DNA from: Urophycis tenuis | Taxonomy: Eukaryota > Chordata > Actinopteri > Gadiformes > Phycidae | DNA length: 64,000 nt | NCBI GenBank assembly: GCA_036785325.1 | Contig: JAXIVH010000018.1 | Location: 9,199,557-9,263,556, forward strand | Direction: 5' to 3' | Made by a program: the position numbers and the translations under genes | The notes under the pieces: generated by a model | Database searches by the model: none | Told to the model about the DNA's origin: nothing | The model's input: the letters and a program-made list of their open reading frames with translations, nothing else | Shown here: positions 1 through 10,831 of the stretch, piece by piece | How positions within the stretch are numbered: position 1 is the stretch's first letter | Layout of the letters: each line of letters starts with the position of its first letter

Positions 1-640
1 CATATACTTTTTGATCAATCACTGTTCAATGACCATGATCATTTTTGGAGAAATGATGAGGTTACAACGGGTGTGTATTGCATTCCCTAATTAGTGTTAG
101 AGTGCAGCTAGAGTGGGAGAGAGCCTCAGAAAAATAAAAATAAAATATCTTTCCACGCTGCTCCTGGCCACAGTTTACAATGTACACACATTATTTTTTT
201 CCAACTTTGTAGACATACGTTGATGATGCAATGATGGTCTTGCTTTTTTTCTGATAGGAGGTTTTGTCAGAATAAGCCCAAATGTGAGACCAGTGCCGAG
301 GCAGAAAATGGCTCTTTTCCTCAACGTCTCTGTCGACATTGCGCGTGCTTGTCTTGGGTGTTTCCCAGAATGCATTGCGACATTCTGGCATTCTGTGTCA
401 TTACATGTTATTGCTATTAGATAGGGTTTGGAGGCAAATGTTCAGGACATGTTGGGTTCCTTGCATTTCACTGTTTCATTACGTTCACTTTGTTGACTGT
501 TGTTTTTGGGATGAGTCAGGGAGCACCATTACTCAAATGACTGTGACTCTGATAGAGGTTCACACTCCGGTAGTATCACCCGTGCACTTTCAAAATTTCC
601 CGTGAGGGAATTTTCTAGTTCTACTTGTTGTTCCTACATA
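1..640. other. Non-coding stretch, nothing recognised
   Basis: AT-rich sequence with short chance open frames on both strands. I see no family motif, splice-flanked exon or terminal repeats. It precedes the minisatellite. Confidence 0.4.
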
Positions 641-644
641 ATGT

Positions 645-797
645 TGACCATACCTTGATACACCTCTATGTATATGACACACTCCTACGTGTCCCAGGAA
701 AACCCAGTTTTACTGACCCGCATTTGTATATACCTCTATGTATACGACATGCCCCTATATGTCCGGGCAAAACCAAGTTTTGCCAATGTGGATTTAT
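645..797. repeat. 70-bp minisatellite, left part
   Basis: Two diverged head-to-tail units are visible. The phrase ACCTCTATGTATA begins at 662 and recurs at 732, giving a 70-bp period, with shared blocks around CCCAGTTTT and TGTCC. The array stops abruptly at 797, where a hAT end begins (AGGGCTGGACGATATA), and the same unit resumes at 6427. The array is therefore the older host sequence, later split by about 5.6 kb of transposons. Confidence 0.75.
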
Positions 798-1036
798 ATT
801 AGGGCTGGACGATATAGCTGAAAATTGTATCACGATATAAGTGTTTCACATCGGTAGATATCGATAATTATTGATCATTTGTATGCCCTATTTAAAATAA
901 GGACCAGGAGAAATATTGAAATAAATGAAAACTTAACAATTATCAATAATAAAGTGTAACAAAAGTGCAGTGTGCAGTGTTAAATGCAAACAGAGAGAAA
1001 CCACAGAAGAACTATCTAACTATATATATTTTTTAC

Positions 1037-2186
1037 TAGCGATGCACCGATACCAGTATCAGGTATCTGGCCTATACTTCATTAAAATACTCGTACTCGT
1101 ATTCGTTTTTTAATTGCCGATACCACGCACCGATACCACTATGCCAGTAGCCTACATCAAACCGGCCGTATGCAGAGATGAGTTGTCCTACCTAACTAAC
1201 TCGGGGGAGATAATGAATGAGCAGAAACTCAGAGATTCTGCCAAAGGCTTGTGTGTGTGAAAGTTCGCTGCGAAAAGACGTAACAGTAGGCTAAGTCATG
1301 TCGGCGATTTGGGCATATTTTAAGATAAAGCGTCATCCGGCAGACTGTAAGATCTGTAATGCTACGGTGTCGAGAGGCGGTAAGGAAAGTACTTCCTTTA
1401 ATACAAGCAATCTGATAAAACATCTTAAGATGCACCATAGTGCTTAGTACACAGAGTTCACTAATGCTAGCGGCGTAAGCAGCCAACCATATGACGTCTT
1501 GCAAAAGCGAGAGAAAATGTCCAAAGACAACTCACGGGCAAAACAAATAACAGAGGCACTTACTCACTTCATAGCGCTCGATGGCCAGCCACTTTCAGTT
1601 GTTGATAATGTCGGATTTGGCCGTCTTCTAAAAGTGCTAGAGCCCATATATGATATTCCCAGTCGCCTCTACATCACCGATGTGATGTAGAGGCGACTGA
1701 TGTTGACGTCATTTGACAACATAGTTCGTTAATTTGTTTAGCCTTTCTGAAGAAATATGGGAATAGTGCCACATGGTTTGTGTACTTGAAAGAAGGATAC
1801 TTTTGATAACTGAAACGTGATAATGTGCTTATTAAGCAATAGTTCTGATCACTTTTTGTGATTATTTTTGTTGTTATTCGCTTTATCTGGTTATATTTAC
1901 ATTTTGTCTAATGTGATGGAATTTTGTCTTTGAAGGCTTTTTTGTTAAAACCCGAAAGCTCTGTTTTGTTTTGGCTTGGAATAGCCTGTTCATTTGGTAT
2001 AGTCTTACTAAAGGCTTGACATAATCTTCAGAGGAGAAAATAAAATCTGCCTTCAAATGAATTTCACTTCTTTCATAGAGATCAAATCTAGAAAGTATCG
2101 TTATCGGTACTCGGTATCGGCAAGTATACAAATAAAAGTATCGGTATCGTATCGGTTTGTAAAAAAGTGGTATCGGTGCATCCCTA
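1037..2186 (+). mobile_element. hAT transposon copy with 8-bp target duplication
   Basis: The left end reads TAGCGATGCACCGATACC (from 1037). The right end reads GGTATCGGTGCATCCCTA (to 2186), its reverse complement apart from one base. Both sides carry the same 8-bp direct repeat TTTTTTAC (1029-1036 and 2187-2194), the duplication size of hAT elements. Subterminal TATCGGTA-type motifs are repeated at 2097-2175. The interior encodes remnants of a BED-finger transposase, so it is a deleted relative of an autonomous element. It lies inside the older hAT fragment. Confidence 0.9.
1298..1690 (+). pseudogene. Decayed hAT transposase N-terminus (BED zinc finger)
   Basis: An ATG at 1298 opens a 49-codon frame. 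It holds a BED-type zinc finger: an aromatic W-A-Y-F start, a CKIC pair, then HLKMHH. A stop follows at 1445. After a frame change, 1499-1690 encodes a stretch with TEALTHFIALDGQPLSVVDN, the segment that follows the BED finger in ZBED/hAT transposases. The catalytic domain is absent, so the gene is non-functional. It lies between the hAT ends at 1037 and 2186 and belongs to that element. Confidence 0.75.
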
Positions 2187-2270
2187 TTTTTTACTGCAAG
2201 TATAGTGAAAAAAAGTTCACCCTCTGGTGATTTTTTTTTAATTTTTATATATGTGCAACCAAACATGATA

Positions 2271-2955
2271 TGACGTTATATGATCAGCTATTAGCGTGTC
2301 AGAGTACAGAAGCCAAGGGGTACTCAATATAGGGTAACTCATTATTAATGGATTATTTTGGAACACCCTGCATGTGTTATCAACAGCAGAAAGCATTAAC
2401 ATCACACGTTGATTACATCTTTGTTCCTCAAGTCAAGAAATAGGATGCTTATAGCAAGCTCACGCGACTAAGATTGCTCAAAACAATTTTTACTCTTCAA
2501 AATAAATATGTTCAAACTCCTTTTGCCTGTGGTAAATATATTATAATGTTTAAAAGTATATTTTGATGACTTTGGGACTCTCGCGCTGATGCGTCACTTT
2601 GACAGTTGCCTCTTCATTGGCGAAGTGATATAGCTATGTTCCCTAGCCCCCTACCTACTGTGTAGTTATCTTTGCAGTGGGCACTGTTAATACCAATGGA
2701 ATGGAATCTCACTTAATATGTCACTTCACAGTCCACTATAACGTGATCGGAACACACCCTGTGCTCCGGTTTCTTCCAACGACGGAAAAAAAAATATTGA
2801 AATGTTATAAATATATAAACACTGGCACTGCCTCAGGCCGCAGCCTGTAGCTGCAGCTCCCCTTGTGTTTTCTTATCTTTTGTTTGTTTCTTTTATTTGT
2901 TGTTTTCAGTTTTTTGCATTTGTTTTTAAAGTATTCAACATCCGCGTCTAAACGT
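2271..2955. other. Unassigned sequence before LINE
   Basis: AT-rich with no convincing coding potential. It may include the LINE 5' leader (from about 2830) and leftovers of the outer hAT element. Confidence 0.3.
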
Positions 2956-2963
2956 CTGAGACA

Positions 2964-3408
2964 ATGGTTGGACTAAGTCTTGTTACTTTTCTCTGCGTTC
3001 TTCTGTTACTTTTTTTTACTTTTCGTAACAGTGAACTGTGCCGGTAGTAGTGGGGGCATTGTTTACACGCGCGATCAGCTGGTTGCGCTGCGTAAGCATG
3101 TGCTGCTGCCCGGAGACAGACCTGCGGTCCCGCAGGAGCTACGAAGGAAACGCCGGGCCTGCAGGGCTGGAACCAAACGGAGGGAGAGAGGAAAAAGACA
3201 TAAACTAGCAGTCCCAGCGATTATAATGGGGAACGTGAGGTCTTTGGGGAATAAGATGGACGAACTTTCAGCACTGGTGAAGACCCAAAGGGAATACCGC
3301 GATTGTAGCTTATTCTGCTTCAGTGAAACCTGGCTGCACTTGCACATCCCGGACAGCAGCGTTGAGGTTCCCGGTTACAGCCACATGGGGAGTTCATCGA
3401 TAACATGA
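2964..3408 (+). pseudogene. LINE ORF start and endonuclease N-terminus
   Basis: The likely original start is the ATG at 2964 (MVGLSLVTF...). A frame shift in a T-run moves reading to the frame that continues from 2980. This carries SGGIVYTRDQL, a basic stretch (RRKRRACRAGTKRRERGKR), then IIMGNVRSLGNKMDEL and CFSETWL. The latter two are the N and E motifs that open an APE-type endonuclease. The domain is cut after about 60 residues; the catalytic D/H end is missing. It is a retrotransposon remnant. Confidence 0.8.
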
Positions 3409-4065
3409 CCGACTGCATAACAGACTATATAAGATTCTGCGAGGACACCACCATACCAGCCCGGACCGTTCACTGCTTCTCCGACAACAAGCCGTGGATT
3501 ACCAGTGACCTGAAGGCACTCTTGAACAAGAAGAAGATGGCTTTCAGGTCAGGAGACAGGGAGGAGCAGAGGAGAGTGCAGCACAAACTCTGTGAGATGC
3601 TGAGGACGTGCAAAGACAACTACAGAAGGAAGCTGGAGGCCAAGCTCCAACAGAACAGTGTGAGGGATGTGTGGGCGGGAATGAAGCACATCACAGGGAT
3701 GAAGGGGAAGGACAGGCAGACATCTGGGAGCCTGGATAGAGCAAACCAGTGTTACCAGTTTTTCAACAGGTTTAGCTCACCCCCTGATACCCCTCCAACA
3801 CCCCCATCCGCCCACACACTCATACTGTCCGAAAGGGTTCGACCCTCCCCCCAGCATTCTCCTGTACAACACCTCTCCATCTGCCCCTCCTCCTTCCCCC
3901 CCACCCCCTCCTCCTCCTCCACTGATGGCATCTGCACCCAATGGTGACTACAGGCCAGGTAAAGAGGCAGATGGAAAGGCTGCATCAGCGGAAGGCTGCA
4001 GGCCCTGATGGCATCTCACCCAGGATCCTGAAGGCCTGTGCTGGCCAGCTGTCTCCTGTACTGGG
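3405..4065 (+). pseudogene. LINE linker between endonuclease and RT
   Basis: It encodes DCITDYIRFCEDTTIPARTV, then NKPWITSDLKALLNKKK. This is the conserved linker that follows the endonuclease in CR1/L2/Rex1 LINEs. A proline/serine-rich stretch follows, and then KAAGPDGISPRILKACA, the first RT block. Frame shifts occur near 3940. The frame is cut at 4065 by the hAT insertion and resumes at 4912. Confidence 0.8.
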
Positions 4066-4903
4066 TAGAGATATCCCGATCCAGCTTTTTGCACTTCCGA
4101 TCCGATACCGATATTGTAGCTTTTAGTATCGGCCGATACCAATACCAGCCGATCCAAACATGTATTAAAGATTAAAGATATTTACTTTTTTTTTTTTGTC
4201 AGACTCATGTTGAAAAGGGTTTTACTCTTAAGAACAACTAGCCAACTTAATTAGGTTAGTTTGAATAATCCACAATGGTTGGTAATGAGAAGCTGACCTG
4301 TTTATTATTAACAGGGTTAAATAAACACAAAATAGACAAAATAATAAATAGTCAATAAATGGCAGTTTGTCACGCTTTGCAAAAGTGTCTGCCAGTGTTG
4401 GTTGTGTAGGACCTTTCTTTTTCTTGTCTTCGGTTTTCTTTAGAAACTCTTCATGTTGTTTTTGGTGGTATTTCGCTAAATGCTTGATCAGGTTGGTCGT
4501 ATTAAAATATCTTACCGCTGTACCACCACGTTTGACTTCATTGTGGCAAGTATTGCACTCCGCCTCTTCGTCTGTCTTTTAGGGTAAAATATTCCCACAC
4601 AGCTGACATTTTTATCGATAACTTTCAATTCTTAGTGTGACATGCACAGACAACTCCGTCTAGTTGTTGTTTAGGGGATGCTGGACAGGTCGCTAGGTGT
4701 GCTGAAAAATGCGGACCCGATTTTGGGGTAAAAACTGGAATGGATTACCTACATCGGTGCGCTGGAAAACACGGGCCGCAGTTTAAAAAAAAAAAACTGG
4801 ATCGGATCGAAATTTTTCAGTGCAGGCCGATCTGATCCGATATGCATTTTTTTGCTAATATCGGCGGCCGATCCGATCCAAATATCGGATCGGGACATCC
4901 CTA
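4066..4903. mobile_element. Non-autonomous hAT, 838 bp, 8-bp duplication
   Basis: The left end TAGAGATATCCCGATCC and the right end GGATCGGGACATCCCTA are inverted with two mismatches. GTACTGGG flanks both sides (4058-4065 and 4904-4911). Many CCGATCCGATA-type subterminal motifs crowd both ends. No transposase is recognisable. It interrupts LINE coding sequence, so it is younger than that LINE. Confidence 0.92.
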
Positions 4904-4911
4904 GTACTGGG

Positions 4912-6128
4912 ACATCTGTACAACCTGAGCCTGAGTCAGGAGAAAATCCCGTTGCTGTGGAAGACCTCCTGCTTGGTCCCAGTCTCCAAGAAGTCGAGGC
5001 CGTCCGACCCGGCAGACTACAGACCAGTCGCCCTAACATCGTATGTGATGAAGGTCCTGGAGAGACTGGTATTAGCTCAGCTGAGGCCACAGGTGAGGAT
5101 GTTTCTGGACCCCTTGCAATTTGCCTATCAGCCTGCTGCAACGAGCCCATATGCATCTGGATGGTGGGGGAGGCACTGTGAGGATCACATTCTTTGATTT
5201 CTCCAGTGCTTTCAACACGATTCAGCCTCTGCTGATGAGTGAGAAGCTGCGGGGGATGGGTGTTGACGACACTATGATCTCCTGGATTACTGACTACTTG
5301 ACAGGCAGGCCACAGTTTGTCCGTCTGGGCAGTGTACTGTCTGACGTGGTGGTCAGTGATACAGGAGCTCCACAGGGAATTGTGCTCTCTCCCTTCCTCT
5401 TCACCTTGTACACCACTGACTTTCAGTACAACTCTGAGTCATGTCACCTGCAAAAGTTCTCTGATGACTCAGCTGTTGTCGGGTGTATAAGAGGTGGAGA
5501 GGAGGGTAAGTACAGGACACTGGTAGACGACTTTGTGGAGTTGTCCGAACAGAATCACCTGAGGCTGAATGTCAAAAAGACCAGAGAGATGATGATCGAC
5601 TTCGGGAGGACAAAGAGGTTGCCTCCACAGCCACTACGGATCAGGGGGGACGTGATGGAGGAGGTGGAGGACTATAAATACTTGGGGGTGGTGATCGGCA
5701 ACAGACTGGACTGGAAATCTAACACTGAGGCTATATACAAGAAGGGGAGGAAGCTGAGATCTTTCAACGTGTGCAGTAAGATGTTGGAGATCTTCTACCA
5801 GTCTGTTGCTGCTAGCACCATTTTCTTTGCTGCTGTGTGTTGGGGCAGCAGCACCAGAGCCAGTGACACCAAAAGACTTGATAAAATCATCAAGAAGGCT
5901 GGCTCTGTACTAGGTCTCGGGCTAGAAGCTTTTGAGTCTGTGGTGGAGAGGAGAATGCTGAAAAAACTGTTATCCATCATTGACAATGATCAGCACCCTC
6001 TCCATCAAACAGTGGTCAGACAGCGGAGCACCTTCTCTCACAGGCTGCTCCAGCTCCGCTGTCGAAGGGACAGATATAGGAAATCATTCCTACCACATTC
6101 CATTACACTGAACAATAACAGCCAATAA
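4912..6128 (+). pseudogene. LINE reverse transcriptase
   Basis: It starts in the RT fingers (PVSKKSRPSDPADYRPVALTS, split over two frames). It then runs openly from 5121 to a stop at 6126-6128. Visible blocks are DFSSAFNTI, GAPQGIVLSPFLFTLY, and a catalytic block reading FSDDSAVV where the family has xADD. Then come the thumb and the C-terminal region with YKYLGVVIGNRLDW and CWGSS. About 335 codons of this last frame are intact. The missing endonuclease and upstream shifts make the whole a pseudogene. Confidence 0.85.
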
Positions 6129-6426
6129 CTTATTGCAACAGTCTCCTTGCACCTTATATTTCATTTCATTTCATTTCATTATATTTCATTTAATTATATT
6201 CTGTACACTGTTTCTTTAAAAAATCTTGCACTAAAATTAGTTTAGTTTATATTTAGTTTATATTTATATATTTATATTTTTAATATATATATTTTTTTAT
6301 ATACATACATACACTTTTTATTTCTAATTGCATTCATTCTGTGTATTCTAATGCTGCTGCTACGTTGCAATTTCCCAGTTTGGGATTAATAAATTATTTA
6401 TATTCTATTCTATTCTATTCTATTAT

Positions 6427-6640
6427 ACACCTACATGTTTATGACACGCTGCTACATGTCCGGGTAAAAACCCAGTTTTATCAATACACTTATGTACAGA
6501 ATGTATCTGACATGTCCCTACATGTCTGGGCAAAACCCATTTTTTGCCAATGTGTATTTATATACACGTCTATGTATGTATATGACACGTGGTACGTATT
6601 GGTAAAACCCAGTTTTACCAATACGCATTTGTTCACACAA
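6427..6640. repeat. 70-bp minisatellite, right part
   Basis: About three diverged units of the same repeat seen at 645-797. Shared phrases are ACACCTACATGTTTATGACACG, TGTCCGGG, AAACCCAGTTTTA and CCAATACGCAT. It begins directly after the TATTC tail of the LINE. Confidence 0.75.
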
Positions 6641-7014
6641 TGGCTAATTGTGCTACCTGTTGCATATTATCCCAGATAATACTCATCAAATCGATGCAAT
6701 ATTTCCCCTGTGGTTTTCTAATTTTTATTGACGTGGATTCTCACCATAATATCAAGTCGAGTCAAGTCAAGTACATTTATTGTCAGTTTTCATGAATGTA
6801 CAGGACATACCAAAAACCGAAATGCCGTTTCCCTCAATCCCTGGTGCTAGACACGGATGCAATATAAATATAAATATATAAAAATACGAGTACAAAAATC
6901 TAAATATAAGGCAATTGTACATATTTGCGACCCGCAAATATGTACAATTGTTGTAAACAGTGTAAACAGTGTTAACAGTAAGTGGTGCAGTATGGAGGGT
7001 AATAAACAGTAATA

Positions 7015-7215
7015 AATAAACAGTATGGGCATAGTATAAAGTATAAGCAGTGTATAAACAGTATGGATATAGTATAAAGTATAAACAGTGTATAAACAGT
7101 ATGGACATAGTATAAAGTATAAACAGTATGGACGTAATATAAAGTATAAACAGTGTATAAACAGTATATACAAAGTGTATAAAAAGTATAAACAGTATGA
7201 ACAGTTATGTAACAG
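7015..7215. repeat. Tandem repeat in LINE 3' region
   Basis: Head-to-tail variants of CAGTATGGACATAGTATAAAG and AGTATAAACAGTGTATAAA, with a period near 38-57 bp. It lies in the 3' untranslated part of the minus-strand LINE. Confidence 0.65.
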
Positions 7216-7332
7216 ATTTATAAACGGATTTATAAACAGTATGGACAGTGCTAAAGTGTAAAGCGGCTGTGCATGGTGGTGAGCAGGTGTGTGGTGGTGG
7301 GTGGGTGGGGGTTAAAGTCCAGGGGGAGAGGG

Positions 7333-8301
7333 AAGGGCTGGGCGATATGGACCAAAAGTCATATCTCGATATTTTCAAGAAGAATATCGATATAAGATAA
7401 ATATCGATATTTGTTGAAGCAATAACATATTTGCTGTTGCCGCGCCACTCGTCATTCTACATGGGAGGCGCCGCTGTGCTTTCATTTCCAGCATGCCTGC
7501 GTCGCTGTGCTCGTTAATTTGCCTTGCTGATTGCAAACTCAATCTTTAATTTGGGTGTAGGACAGGGTAGCTAAACATTTTAAAATGAATGAGTCAAAAA
7601 CAGTCAGAGCAAGTTGTGGCAATTGTCACCATTCTTGAATTTGACTATGCGGTCCCGACGTTACAGGAACGATAGCCTGTGCCGAAATCGTTTTATTGTA
7701 GCCTAGTATAGTAGAAACAAAATGTTTTAATAAAAGGCAAAATTCTGCAATCGTAGCAAAACAGTGGGTGCACTCAGTCTATGCATAGCATCTTAAATAG
7801 GCTAAGCAGCGGCAATCTTTCTTAAAAGACGGATCAGAACGATCCGATGCTTCGTGAAATATATTGTCCATTATCATAAAATATCCGTTATGTTATCGTC
7901 CGTTCATTTTATATTTTATGTCATCTAGCCAACGTGTCATGTAGATTCGATGTAGCCAGCGAAAGCGAATGAAAGAAAGCACAGTCAAGTAGAAGTTGCC
8001 TGCCCATGAAAGTGTGCGGCAGCGTCGCTACAACGTTTCTGTGAAAGCCACACGTTGTACACGTTGGGCTGGGGCAGAGTGTGTGTGTGACGAGTCGGAG
8101 GGAGCGGGAGATTTAGTGCTTCGCAGAGAAGAGAATGAAATAGCAGGCAGCAGCGCGGCTCGAACCGGCTGTTATTTGGAACAAAGCGCTGTACTTTAAA
8201 CGCAAATTAAACTATGTCGATATTGACAATAGCGTCTCATTCCATATCTTGTTTGAAAGAATATCGATATATTTAAAATATCGATATACCGCCCAGCCCT
8301 A
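7333..8301. mobile_element. Non-autonomous hAT, 969 bp, 8-bp duplication
   Basis: The ends AAGGGCTGGGCGATAT and ATATACCGCCCAGCCCTA are inverted repeats with few mismatches. GGAGAGGG flanks both sides (7325-7332 and 8302-8309). ATCGATATTT-type subterminal repeats occur at both ends. No transposase is visible. It is inserted in the 3' UTR of the minus-strand LINE. Confidence 0.92.
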
Positions 8302-8419
8302 GGAGAGGGGTTGTGTGCAGGTGTCCGGGGTTGAATGGGTGGGGGGGGGGGGGGGTGGGTGGGGCTGAAAATGTTGGGGGGGTGGGTGGGGCTGGGAATG
8401 GGTGGGGGTTGGTGTCAAT

Positions 8420-9480
8420 GTCCAATGTTTGTGTGGCCAGAGGATAGAGAAAGAAGGGGGGTCAGTGCTGAGTGGGAGTTCAGCATCCTGACCGCCTGTT
8501 GGATGAAGCTGACCTTCAGTCTGCTGATCCTTGCCTTGAGACTCCTCCTCCCAGAGGGCAGGAGGTTGAAGAGGCAGTGGGAGGGGTGGGTGGAGTCACC
8601 CACAATGCTGAGTGTACTGTATATGTCCTGGAGGGAGGGGAGGGGGGCCCGATGATCTTCTCAGCTGCTCTCACTATGCGCTGCAGGGTCTTCCTACAGG
8701 ATGCAGTGCAGCCGCCATACCACACAGTGATGCAGCTGGTCAGGATGCTCTCGGTGGTTCCCCGATAGAAAGAGCACATGATGTTGATGGTGCTCTCGCT
8801 CTCCGAAGTTTGCGGAGAAAGTAGAGGCGCTGCTGAGCTTTGCCGGCCAGTGATGCGGTGTTGCAGTTTCAGGAGAGGTCCTCAGTGAGATGCACCCCCA
8901 GGAATTTGGTGCTGCTCACTCTCTCCACAGCAGCACCGTTGATGGTCAGTGGGGGGTTCTTGGTGGAGGCTCTACGGAAGTCGACAACAATCTCCTTCGT
9001 CTTCTGCACGTTGAGAGAGAGATTGTTGTCTTTGCAACACTCGGCCAGCTGGCTCACCTCTTCCCTGTAGTAGGTTGGCGTGGTTGAAAACCCCAGCTAC
9101 AATGAGGAATCCTTCTGGGTGGGCTGTCCGCTGGTCACAGATGGCGCTATACAGTTCACTCAGTGCCTTGTCTCGATCGTTGTTCTTGCCGCTGCGAGAG
9201 ATGTAAATAGTCACTAGCAGAATGGCAGAAAACTCCCTCGGTAGATAGAAAGGCCGGCACTTAATGATCATAAACTCCGCAAGGGGTGAACAATGTCTGC
9301 AAACCACCACAGCGTCATGGCTCCAAGCATCCTTGATATAAACACAGACACCGCTGCCGCGGGTCTTACTGTTAGGGAGGGCTCTGTCCGCTCGGTAGCA
9401 TGTTAGCTGGTTGGGCTGGATGGCGGAGTCCGGTGTTCGATGTTGTTGTTTAGCCATGTTTCCGTGAAAACCAAAACACA
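8420..9480 (-). pseudogene. LINE RT C-terminus and endonuclease fragments
   Basis: On the minus strand, 9057-8869 encodes NNLSLNVQKTKEIVVDFRR and TKFLGVHLTEDLS, the RT thumb block. 8779-8516 encodes FYRGTTESILTSCITVWYGG and a C-terminal stretch. 9480-9070 encodes an endonuclease block with GSGVCVYIKDAW, RPFYLPREFSAILLV and FLIVAGVFNHAN, where the family has GDFN. It is degenerate, with several shifts and no RT core. Confidence 0.8.
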
Positions 9481-9529
9481 GCACTCTCACAGTCCGCTGG
9501 GATGATCTCAGAAGGTGTAGCTCATCCAC

Positions 9530-10731
9530 ATGTGCTTTGTGGACTTGGAGAAGGCATTCGATCGTGTCCCTCGCGGGGTCCTGTGGAGGGTTCTCCGGGA
9601 GTATGGGGTATCGGACCCCCTTATACAAGTTCAAGTTCAAGTAAACTTTATTGTCAGTCTCCGTGAATGTACAGGCCATACACAAGAACCGAAATGCCGT
9701 TTCCCTCAATCCCTACGGGCTGTCCGTTCCCTGTATGACCGGTGTCAGAGCTTGGTCTGCATTGCCGGCAATAAGTCTTGTTTCCAGGACTTGTTTCCAG
9801 TGAGGGTTGGACTCCGCCAGGGCTGTCCTTTGCCACCGATCCTGTCCATAATTTTTATGGACAGGATTTCTAGGCACAGGGGGTCCGGTTTTGTGACCTC
9901 AGGATTGGGTCTCTGCTTTTTGCGGATGATTTGGTCCTGTTGGCTTCATCATACCATGACCTTCAACTCTCGCTGGACCGGTTCGCAGCTGAGTGCGAAG
10001 CGGCCGGGATGACAATCAGCACCTCCAAATCCGAGTCCATGGTCCTCAACCGGAAAAGGGTGGAGTGCACTCTCCGGGTTGGGGATGAGATCCTGCCCCA
10101 AGTGGAAGAGTTCAAGTACCTTGGGATCTTGTTCACGAGTGAGGGGAGGATGGAGCGGGAGATCGACCGGCGGATCGCCGCGGCGTCTGCAGTAATGCGG
10201 ACTCTGCGCGGATCCGTCGTGATGAAGAGGGAGCTGAGCCAAAAGGCAAAGCTCTCGATTTACCAGTCGATCTACGTTCCTGCCCTCACCTATGGTCATG
10301 AACTTTGGGTAATGACCGAAAGAACAAGATCGCGGGTACAAGCGGCCGAAATGAGCTTCCTCCGCAGGGTGGCTGGGCTCTCCCTTAGAGATAGGGTGAG
10401 AAGCTCGGCCATCCGGGAGGAGCTCGGAGTAGACCCGCTGCTCCTCCGCGTTGAGAAGAGCCAGATGAGGTGGCTCGGGCATCTAGTTAGGATGCCTCCC
10501 GGACGCCTCCCTGGTGAGGTGTTCAGGGCATGTCCCACTGGTAGGAGACCCCGGGGAGACCCAGGACACGCTGGAGAGACTATGTCTCTCGGCTGGCCTG
10601 GGAACGCCTCGGGATCCCCCAGGAAGAGCTGGACGAAGTAGTTGGGGAAAGGGAAGTCTAGGCTTCCCTGCTTAGGCTGCTGCCCCCGCGACCCGACTCC
10701 GGATAAGTGGAAGAGAATGGATGGATGGATG
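9530..10731 (+). mobile_element. Rex3-like RTE retrotransposon, 5'-truncated
   Basis: It starts within RT at VDLEKAFDRVPRGVLW. It carries the RTE-type blocks GLRQGCPL and LLFADDLVLLASS (about 9911), VEEFKYLGILFTSEGRM, and the C-terminal part with AEMSFLRRVAGLSLRDRVR and MRWLGHLVRMP. It ends near the TGGATGGATGGATGG tail at 10716-10731, typical of Rex3. The frame is shifted near 9890 and again near 10555. An 87-bp LINE tail is inserted at 9627-9713. Truncation at the 5' side is normal for RTE copies. Confidence 0.85.
9627..9713 (-). mobile_element. 87-bp LINE 3' tail inserted in Rex3
   Basis: This piece closely matches 6764-6845, the end of the minus-strand LINE: ATTGTCAG, GAATGTACAGG, GAAATGCCGTTTCCCTCAAT, with an AAGTTC-type tail. 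Removing it restores continuous Rex3 sequence. TAC is repeated at both edges (9624-9626, 9714-9716). It is an extremely short 5'-truncated LINE insertion. Confidence 0.8.
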
Positions 10732-10831
10732 GGCAGTACTGCGCCACCAGGTGGTGTCCACCGACTTCTCCCTGACAGGCTGGGGAGTGGTCCACGAGGG
10801 TGTAGGCGTCAGTGGCCATTGGCACGGGCCG

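Larger units (their letters stand above)
798..2270 (+). mobile_element. hAT-like element fragment, outer copy
   Basis: Sequence from 798 starts with AGGGCTGGACGATATA followed by TATCACGATATAAG and TATCGATAATTAT. This is the usual look of a fish hAT terminal and subterminal region; compare the fully bounded copy at 7333-8301. The body is interrupted at 1037-2186 by another hAT. I do not find the matching right terminus, so the right edge is a guess and the copy is probably truncated. Confidence 0.5.
2956..6425 (+). mobile_element. CR1/Rex1-type LINE, broken, with (TATTC)n tail
   Basis: A non-LTR retrotransposon in plus orientation. Order: a leader ORF and AP-endonuclease start (2964-3400), linker (3405-4065), a 838-bp hAT insertion, reverse transcriptase (4912-6128), then a 3' region ending in repeats of TATTC up to about 6425, which act as its tail. 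Most of the endonuclease is deleted around 3400 and the frame is broken several times. The DFSSAFNTI-type RT motif points to the CR1/L2/Rex1 assemblage; the exact clade is inference. It is inserted in the 70-bp minisatellite locus. Confidence 0.85.
6757..9529 (-). mobile_element. CR1/L2/Rex1-type LINE, minus strand, broken
   Basis: Read on the minus strand, the 3' tail is an ACTTG-type repeat at 6757-6776 preceded by GACAATAAA. The 3' UTR holds a tandem repeat (about 7015-7215) and a hAT insertion (7333-8301). The RT C-terminus lies at about 8420-9060 and an endonuclease block at about 9070-9480. The endonuclease abuts the RT end directly, so the RT core is deleted. The 5' side is cut by Rex3 at 9530. 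Confidence 0.8.
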
